From assembly GCF_004352845.1 (NCBI RefSeq), contig NZ_SJRX01000009.1, forward strand, positions 1-64,000: 64,000 nt of DNA. The letters are read 5' to 3'. This document shows, one piece after another, positions 59,168-64,000 of the stretch. Under the pieces are notes generated by a model. It was not told the DNA's origin, searched no databases, and saw only the letters and a list, made by a program, of their open reading frames with translations. The translations under genes and the position numbers were made by a program. The DNA comes from Luteimonas terricola. GTDB taxonomy: Bacteria; Pseudomonadota; Gammaproteobacteria; Xanthomonadales; Xanthomonadaceae. The stretch's first letter is position 1. Each line of letters begins with the position of its first letter.

Positions 59168-59805
59168 ACGGACCCGATCCAGGCAGCCGGCATCCGATGG
59201 ATGGATTCCCGCAGGTGTGCTTCATCAGGAACACCATCACCCATCCGAACATCGTCGTCGGCGAATACACCTACTACGACGATCCGGAAGAATCCGAAGG
59301 ATTCGAGCGCAACGTCCTCTACCACTTCCCCTTCATCGGCGACCGGCTGGTGATCGGGAAGTTCTGCGCGATCGCCCGTGGGGCGAAGTTCATCATGAAC
59401 GGCGCCAACCACAAGATGTCGGGCATCTCGACCTATCCGTTCCAGATCTTCGGCAACGGCTGGGAGAAGGTCATGCCCGAACCGGGCGACCTTCCGTACA
59501 AGGGCGATACCGTGATCGGCAACGACGTGTGGATCGGCTACGACGCGCTGGTCATGCCGGGCGTGAGGATCGGCAACGGCGCGATCGTTTCCGCCCGCTC
59601 GGTGGTCACCTCCGACGTCCCCGCCTACACCATCGCCGCCGGCAACCCCGCCAGGCCCGTCCGCCAGCGCTTTGCTCCGGACACGGTCGCGCGCCTGGAG
59701 TCACTGGGGTGGTGGGACTGGCCGGTGGAGACAATCACCCGGCATCTGGAGCTGATCGTGTCAGCGGACGTCGATGCCCTGGCAGCCGTCGCTCCAAAGG
59801 ATTGA
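59164..59805 (+). CDS. Vat/CatB-type xenobiotic O-acetyltransferase
   Basis: This 213-residue left-handed beta-helix acetyltransferase has the Vat-type N-terminus (PNIVVGEYTYYDDPEESEGFE), catalytic His83 in NGANHKMSG and hexapeptide repeats (TVIGNDVWIGYDALVMPGVRIGNGAIVSA). Vat enzymes acetylate streptogramin A and CatB enzymes chloramphenicol. Chromosomal homologues of this type often have unknown substrates, so resistance is possible, not shown. It overlaps the TfoX-domain gene by 4 nt. Confidence 0.88.
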   Translation: MNGPDPGSRHPMDGFPQVCFIRNTITHPNIVVGEYTYYDDPEESEGFERNVLYHFPFIGDRLVIGKFCAIARGAKFIMNGANHKMSGISTYPFQIFGNGWEKVMPEPGDLPYKGDTVIGNDVWIGYDALVMPGVRIGNGAIVSARSVVTSDVPAYTIAAGNPARPVRQRFAPDTVARLESLGWWDWPVETITRHLELIVSADVDALAAVAPKD

Positions 59806-59845
59806 CGGCCGTCACTGCTCTCCAGTGGACAACGCGCCGGTGTGC

Positions 59846-60478
59846 TCAGCCCTTCGCCGGCATCAGCGCATCGTCCATGGCCTTCGCACGCTTGTAGGCC
59901 TCGCGGCCGCGCAGGCGCTCGGCCCAGGCGGCGAACGCCGGGCGCTCGGGGATCGATCCGAACATCAGGCCGAAGTCGACCTGGCTGCCGACGTAGACAT
60001 CCGCGGCGCTGAAGCGCTCGCCCAACAGCCACGGCGAGGCGGACGTGGCCGCCACCTCCAGCGCGTCGATGGTCTGTTCGAAGCTGCCGTAGCCGACGAA
60101 GGCGGCCTTCTCCGGCGGCGGCAGCAGGCCCAGCGCATTGGCCGACACCGCGGCCTCGACCGGACCCGCGGCAAAGAACATCCAGCGCAGGTAGGGACCG
60201 CGCAGCGGATCGTCCACGGCCGGCGCCAGGCCGGCCTGCGGGAAGGCGTCGGCAAGGTAGGTGCAGATCGCCGCCGCCTCGGTCACCACCGCGCCGCGGT
60301 GCTGCAGCGCCGGCACCTTGCCCATCGGGTTGATGGCCAGATACTCCGGCGACTTCATGCTCCTGCCGTATTCCTGCACCACGGTGCGGTATTCGACGCC
60401 GAGCTCCTCGAGCATCCAGCGCACGATGCGGCCGCGCGACATGGGGTTGGTGTGGAAGACAGGTTCGCTTGTGGTCAT
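59846..60478 (-). CDS. Glutathione S-transferase family protein
   Basis: This 210-residue protein has an N-terminal thioredoxin-like domain (PVFHTNPMSRGRIVRWML, NPMGKVPALQHRG, TEAAAICTYLADAFP) and an all-helical C-terminal domain (SAADVYVGSQVDFG). The active-site Ser in NPMSRGR is present. It conjugates or reduces electrophiles with glutathione; the substrate is unknown. It is convergent with the acetyltransferase gene and 44 bp downstream of ppc. Confidence 0.91.
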   Translation of the reverse strand: MTTSEPVFHTNPMSRGRIVRWMLEELGVEYRTVVQEYGRSMKSPEYLAINPMGKVPALQHRGAVVTEAAAICTYLADAFPQAGLAPAVDDPLRGPYLRWMFFAAGPVEAAVSANALGLLPPPEKAAFVGYGSFEQTIDALEVAATSASPWLLGERFSAADVYVGSQVDFGLMFGSIPERPAFAAWAERLRGREAYKRAKAMDDALMPAKG

Positions 60479-60522
60479 GGTCGGCTCCTGGATGGAGGGG
60501 TCAGGTCGAGCACGTTACTCCG

Positions 60523-63312
60523 TCAGCCGGTGTTCTGGATCCCGGCCGCGATGCCGTTGACGGTCGCGAACAGCGCGCGCAGCACGTCGTCGTCCTCGCA
60601 CCCGCCCTCGCGCCAGCGGCGCAGCAGTTCCACCTGCAGCAGGCTGATCGGATCGACGTAGGGATTGCGCAGGCGGATCGACAGGCGCAGGCGGTAGTCA
60701 TCGGCCAGCAGCGCGTCCTGGCGCTTGATCGCGAGGATGGCGTCGCGGGTGCGCGCGAACTCGGCGGCGATGCCGGGGAAGAAGACGTCGTGCGCGTCAC
60801 CGGCCAGGCGCGAATAGCGCTCGAAGATGTCGAGGTCGGACTTGGCCAGCAGCATTTCCACGTCGTCGAGCATCGCGGCGAAGAAGGGCCAGTCGCGCGC
60901 CATCCCGGCCATCGCGTCGAGACCGTGGGCGGCGATACCGGACTCCAGCGCGTGGCCCACGCCGTACCAGCCGGTCAGGCCGGAGCGGTTCTGCGCCCAT
61001 GCGAACACCCACGGGATCGCGCGCAGGTTGGCGATGCCGCCGTCGCGGCGCCGCGAGGGGCGCGAGCCGATCTGCAGGCGCTCGATGACGTCGACCGGGG
61101 TGGCCGCGCGGAAGTAGGCGTCGAAGCCCGGATCCTCGTGCACCAGGGCGCGGTAGCAGGCGCGCGAATCGGTCGAAAGCCGGTCGGCAATGGCGCGCCA
61201 CGTGCGCGCGCGCGGCTCCTGCGGCCGCGGCCGCAGGCTGGCGCGCAGCACGGCGCCGGTCATCTGCTCGAGGTTGCGCAGGGCGAGTGCGCGGATCCCG
61301 TACTTTCGGTGGATCACCTCGCCCTGTTCGGTCACGCGCAGGCGGCCGTCGACGGTGCCGCGCGGCGCGGCGATGATCGCGCGCCCGGTCTTGCCGCCGC
61401 CGCGGCTGACCGAGCCGCCGCGGCCGTGGAAGAACACCAGCCGCACATCCGCGTCCCGCGCCAGCCGCATCAGGTCGACCTGCGCGCGCTGCAGCGCCCA
61501 GCGCGAGGCCAGCAGGCCGCTGTCCTTGGCGCTGTCGGAGTAGCCGAGCATCACCACCTGGCGGTCGCCGCGGGCGCGCACGTGGCGGCGGTATACCGGG
61601 TCGTCGAACAGCGCGCGCATCACCCCGGCCGCGGCCTCGAGATCGTCGACGGTCTCGAACAGCGGCGCCACGTCCAGTGGCACTTCGCTTTCGCCTTCGC
61701 CTTCGATGCAGCCCGCGATGCGCGCCAGCGCCAGCACCGCCAGCGCGTCGGCGGCGCTGCGGCTCATGCTGACGATATAGGGACCGAAGGCGTGGTGGCC
61801 GAAGCGTGCGCGCGCGGACTTCACGGTGCGGAACACGTCCAGCGCCTGCACCGCGGCTTCGGCATCGGGCACCGCCGGCACCGGCGTTTCGATCAGCGCG
61901 TGCAGCTGCGCGAGCCGCGCCTCGAGCGGCTGCCCGGCCCAGTCGCCATCTCCCTGCAGCGCCGCCAGCGCTGCATCGTGCGCAGCGGAATCCTGCCGCA
62001 GGTCGAGCGCGGCGAGATGGAAGCCGAAGCTGCGCGCCCGCCGCAGCAGCCGCAGCAGCGCGAAGCGGCCGGCGTGCTCGCCACGGTTGGCGGCGAGGCT
62101 GGCATCGATCAGCTCCAGGTCGGCGAGGAAGGCCTCGACGCCGGCATAGGCGCCGGTGCCTGCGGCGACATCCGCATCGCCACCCCTGCCTTCGGCGTGT
62201 GCATTGCCATTGGGGCCGTCGGCCCCGGCGGCGGCCAGGCGCGCGGACATGAGTTCCAGCAGCTGCCGGTATGGCATGTCGGCCTGGCGGGCGCGCAGCC
62301 GCCCCGCGACAACGGGCATCGCCTCCCGGTACTGCGCCAGGCGCTCCTCCACCGCGGTATCGATGTGGGCACGGTCCCGGGTCTGGGTCAGCACCTGGCC
62401 CAGCGCGCGCAGCTCATCGCGGTACTGCCCCAGCACCTGCGCGCGCTGCGCGGCGAGCGCCGCCTCGATGGTCGCCGCGCCGACCTTGGGATTGCCGTCC
62501 ATGTCGCCGCCCACCCAGGTGCCGAAGCGCAGCACGTTGGGCAGCGCGATGCGCCGCCCCCAGGCCGCCTCCACCGCGTCGGCGAAGACTTCATAGAACG
62601 CCGGCAGCACCCGGAACAGCACGCCCAGGTAGTGGCCGATGTGGTCGACCTCGTCGGTCACCGTCGGCTTCAGCATCGGCGCCTCGGAGGTCTGCCACGT
62701 CGTGGCCAGCGCCTGGCGCATGCGCGATTCGTCGCTCAAGCGCTCGTCGGGCGTGCGCGTGCGGTCGATGTCGGCGACCAGCCGCTCGACGATCACGCGC
62801 TCCTTGGCCAGCAGCGCACGGCGCACGGCCTCGGTGGGATGGGCGGTGAACACGGGTTCGACCCACAGTCCCGGCAGCAGCGCCTCCAGCTCTTCGAGCG
62901 TCACGCCATCGGCGTGCAGCGCGCCCAGCACCGCCTCCAGCCCACCGGGCTGCGGCCCTTCATCGCTACGCTGGTGGTCGCGCCGGCGGCGGATGCGGTG
63001 CACGCGTTCGGCGAGGTTGATCGCGCCGAACCACGCCGAAAACGCCCGCACCAGCGCATCGGCATTGTCCGGCGACACCTGCGCCAGCTCGCCGGCCAGC
63101 GCATCCACCGGTTCCCCGTTCTCGCGCCGAGCGATCGCCGCCCGCCGCACCGCCTCCACCTGCTCCAGCAGCGCCGGCGATACCTGCTCGGCCAGCATGT
63201 CGCCCACCATCGCCCCGAGCCTGCGCACGTCATCGCGCAGCAGCGCATCGGTCCCGGCAAATTCCAGCTGCTCCCGCAGCGGCGCGTCACGGCTATCGGA
63301 AGGAATGCTCAT
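60523..63312 (-). CDS. ppc: Phosphoenolpyruvate carboxylase
   Basis: This 929-residue protein has all PEPC signatures: VFTAHPTEAVRR with the catalytic His, GGDMDGNPKV, VMLGYSDSAKDSG, FFHGRGGSVSRGGG and the invariant C-terminal QNTG. It fixes bicarbonate onto PEP to make oxaloacetate, an anaplerotic step. Its length is slightly above that of E. coli (883), with an Ala/Gly-rich insertion near residue 360. It starts 32 bp before a block of CGGAT repeats. Confidence 0.97.
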   Translation of the reverse strand: MSIPSDSRDAPLREQLEFAGTDALLRDDVRRLGAMVGDMLAEQVSPALLEQVEAVRRAAIARRENGEPVDALAGELAQVSPDNADALVRAFSAWFGAINLAERVHRIRRRRDHQRSDEGPQPGGLEAVLGALHADGVTLEELEALLPGLWVEPVFTAHPTEAVRRALLAKERVIVERLVADIDRTRTPDERLSDESRMRQALATTWQTSEAPMLKPTVTDEVDHIGHYLGVLFRVLPAFYEVFADAVEAAWGRRIALPNVLRFGTWVGGDMDGNPKVGAATIEAALAAQRAQVLGQYRDELRALGQVLTQTRDRAHIDTAVEERLAQYREAMPVVAGRLRARQADMPYRQLLELMSARLAAAGADGPNGNAHAEGRGGDADVAAGTGAYAGVEAFLADLELIDASLAANRGEHAGRFALLRLLRRARSFGFHLAALDLRQDSAAHDAALAALQGDGDWAGQPLEARLAQLHALIETPVPAVPDAEAAVQALDVFRTVKSARARFGHHAFGPYIVSMSRSAADALAVLALARIAGCIEGEGESEVPLDVAPLFETVDDLEAAAGVMRALFDDPVYRRHVRARGDRQVVMLGYSDSAKDSGLLASRWALQRAQVDLMRLARDADVRLVFFHGRGGSVSRGGGKTGRAIIAAPRGTVDGRLRVTEQGEVIHRKYGIRALALRNLEQMTGAVLRASLRPRPQEPRARTWRAIADRLSTDSRACYRALVHEDPGFDAYFRAATPVDVIERLQIGSRPSRRRDGGIANLRAIPWVFAWAQNRSGLTGWYGVGHALESGIAAHGLDAMAGMARDWPFFAAMLDDVEMLLAKSDLDIFERYSRLAGDAHDVFFPGIAAEFARTRDAILAIKRQDALLADDYRLRLSIRLRNPYVDPISLLQVELLRRWREGGCEDDDVLRALFATVNGIAAGIQNTG

Positions 63313-63343
63313 GCCCGAAGGCTACACCGTGGTGTGTGGACAG

Positions 63344-63620
63344 ATCATTTTTTGCCACGGATTTGCGCGGATTCACACGGATAGAGCAGAAGAAGATGAG
63401 AAGCTCTTTTTGCCACGGATTTGCGCGGATTACGCGGATCTGACCGACGCAAGATTGTTGCCGAAAGCCCAACTGAAGGAAAAATCAGGTGCAGAGCATG
63501 GTGCTAGCGCTTGCCTCAGCAAGATCCGCGTAATCCGCGCAAATCCGTGGCAAAGAGCTTTTTCCTCTGCCTTTGCTCTATCCGTGTGAATCCGCGCAAA
63601 TCCGTGGCAAAAGCTCTTCC
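63344..63620. repeat. CGGAT intergenic repeat R2, copy e (large inverted pair)
   Basis: Units reading TGCCACGGATTTGCGCGGAT occur twice on the left (63351, 63411) and are mirrored twice on the right (63523-63555 and 63588-63612). About 78 bp of unique sequence sits in the centre. The whole 311-bp gap between ppc and gshA is this repeat; no gene is seen. Confidence 0.9.
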
Positions 63621-63623
63621 CGC

Positions 63624-64000
63624 TCAGTACGCAAACTCGCGAAAGACGCGATCGATGTCGCCGCCCCACTCGCCGTGGTACAGCGCGAGCTTGCGCTCGG
63701 CCGGGGTTTCGTTGGCCTGGGCGAACTCGATCAGCGGCGCGAGGAAGTGGCGCTCGTCCTGGTCCTGGTCGTTGCGGCGGTTGCGGCGGGCAAGGCCGGC
63801 GGCGGAGATCTCCAGCGCGCGCAGGGCGAGGTCGCGGACGGTGCCGCCGCGGAACGGCAGCTTGAACGCCTGCTTCGGCACGCCGTCGCGCAGCGCGTGG
63901 CGCTCGGCCAGGCTGAAGTCCTTCACCAGGTCCCAGGCGGCGTCCAGCGCGGCATCGTCGTACAGCAGGCCGACCCAGAACGCGGGCAGCGCGCAGATGC
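63624..64000 (-). CDS. gshA: Glutamate-cysteine ligase, plant/proteobacterial type (5' part outside the window)
   Basis: The frame is open to the window end and only the C-terminal 125 residues are visible. They read LPAFWVGLLYDDAALDAAWDLVKD, then PKQAFKLPFRGGTVRDLAL and NETPAERKLALYHGEW, matching the end of the plant-type glutamate-cysteine ligases common in xanthomonads. This enzyme makes gamma-glutamylcysteine, the first step of glutathione synthesis, and so supplies the frm and GST systems. An ATG inside the visible part is not the start. Confidence 0.82.
   Translation of the reverse strand, partial: ICALPAFWVGLLYDDAALDAAWDLVKDFSLAERHALRDGVPKQAFKLPFRGGTVRDLALRALEISAAGLARRNRRNDQDQDERHFLAPLIEFAQANETPAERKLALYHGEWGGDIDRVFREFAY

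Noticed and set aside
60469-63384. A 971-codon open frame on the plus strand opposite ppc
   Set aside because: It is exactly antisense to the fully conserved ppc gene. High G+C DNA keeps opposite frames open, and the translation is His/Arg/Gln/Val-rich without any family motif.

Overview
The window is 64 kb of about 70% G+C DNA from a bacterial chromosome. Gene content and dispersed repeats point to a gammaproteobacterium of the Xanthomonadaceae (Lysobacter/Luteimonas/Pseudoxanthomonas-like). Supporting markers are YajQ, DUF1415, DUF3016 and DUF3297 proteins, a three-domain monothiol glutaredoxin, a large TonB receptor, a plant-type glutamate-cysteine ligase, and many copies of a 'CCACGGATTTGCGCGGAT' intergenic repeat. 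The genus assignment is inference. There are no rRNA or tRNA genes, no CRISPR array, and no intact insertion sequence or prophage.

Layout. 1-10 kb: yajQ (partial), rRNA modification genes rsmC-rsuA, the ybbP-ybbA export ABC pair divergent from tesA, and small conserved proteins (DUF3016, DUF4031, MsrB, DUF3297, BON). 10-18 kb: aceE, a CHASE3-type histidine kinase with two single-domain response regulators, and maeB. 18-33 kb: the accessory heart of the window (below). 33-47 kb: rsgA, an M14 peptidase lipoprotein, an aminotransferase, an SGNH hydrolase, a methyltransferase, a polysaccharide deacetylase, the Grx-rhodanese fusion, DUF924 with AMP nucleosidase, two amidohydrolases, DegV and a PP-loop ATPase. 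47-50 kb: the glutathione-dependent formaldehyde detoxification operon frmR-frmA-fghA. 50-56 kb: an esterase, an AhpD-like protein, an FMN reductase and a five-gene HxlR operon. 56-64 kb: a SulP transporter with a universal stress protein, TfoX-N with a Vat-like acetyltransferase, a GST, ppc and the end of gshA.

The most interesting part is 18.2-33.0 kb. An N-acyl-D-glutamate module (dgcN, dgcA, a D-aminoacylase lipoprotein, gltS) faces a minus-strand group: a TonB receptor, a serine-hydrolase/VanX-type D,D-dipeptidase fusion and gamma-glutamyltransferase 1. A divergent gamma-glutamyltransferase 2 is followed by a LysR regulator. Three 17-bp copies of one LysR-type (T-N11-A) palindrome, CATAACC-N3-GGTTATG, lie 96-107 bp before the starts of dgcN, the TonB receptor and both ggt genes. 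I infer a single regulon that takes up and dismantles D-Glu-, gamma-Glu- and D-Ala-D-Ala-containing material (muropeptides or poly-gamma-glutamate) and feeds D-glutamate into metabolism.

The second unusual signal is a pair of nested-hairpin elements at 1141-1249 and 1319-1404. Their internal-loop sequences are nearly identical but both stems are completely different yet perfectly paired, which is the pattern of a covarying structured element.
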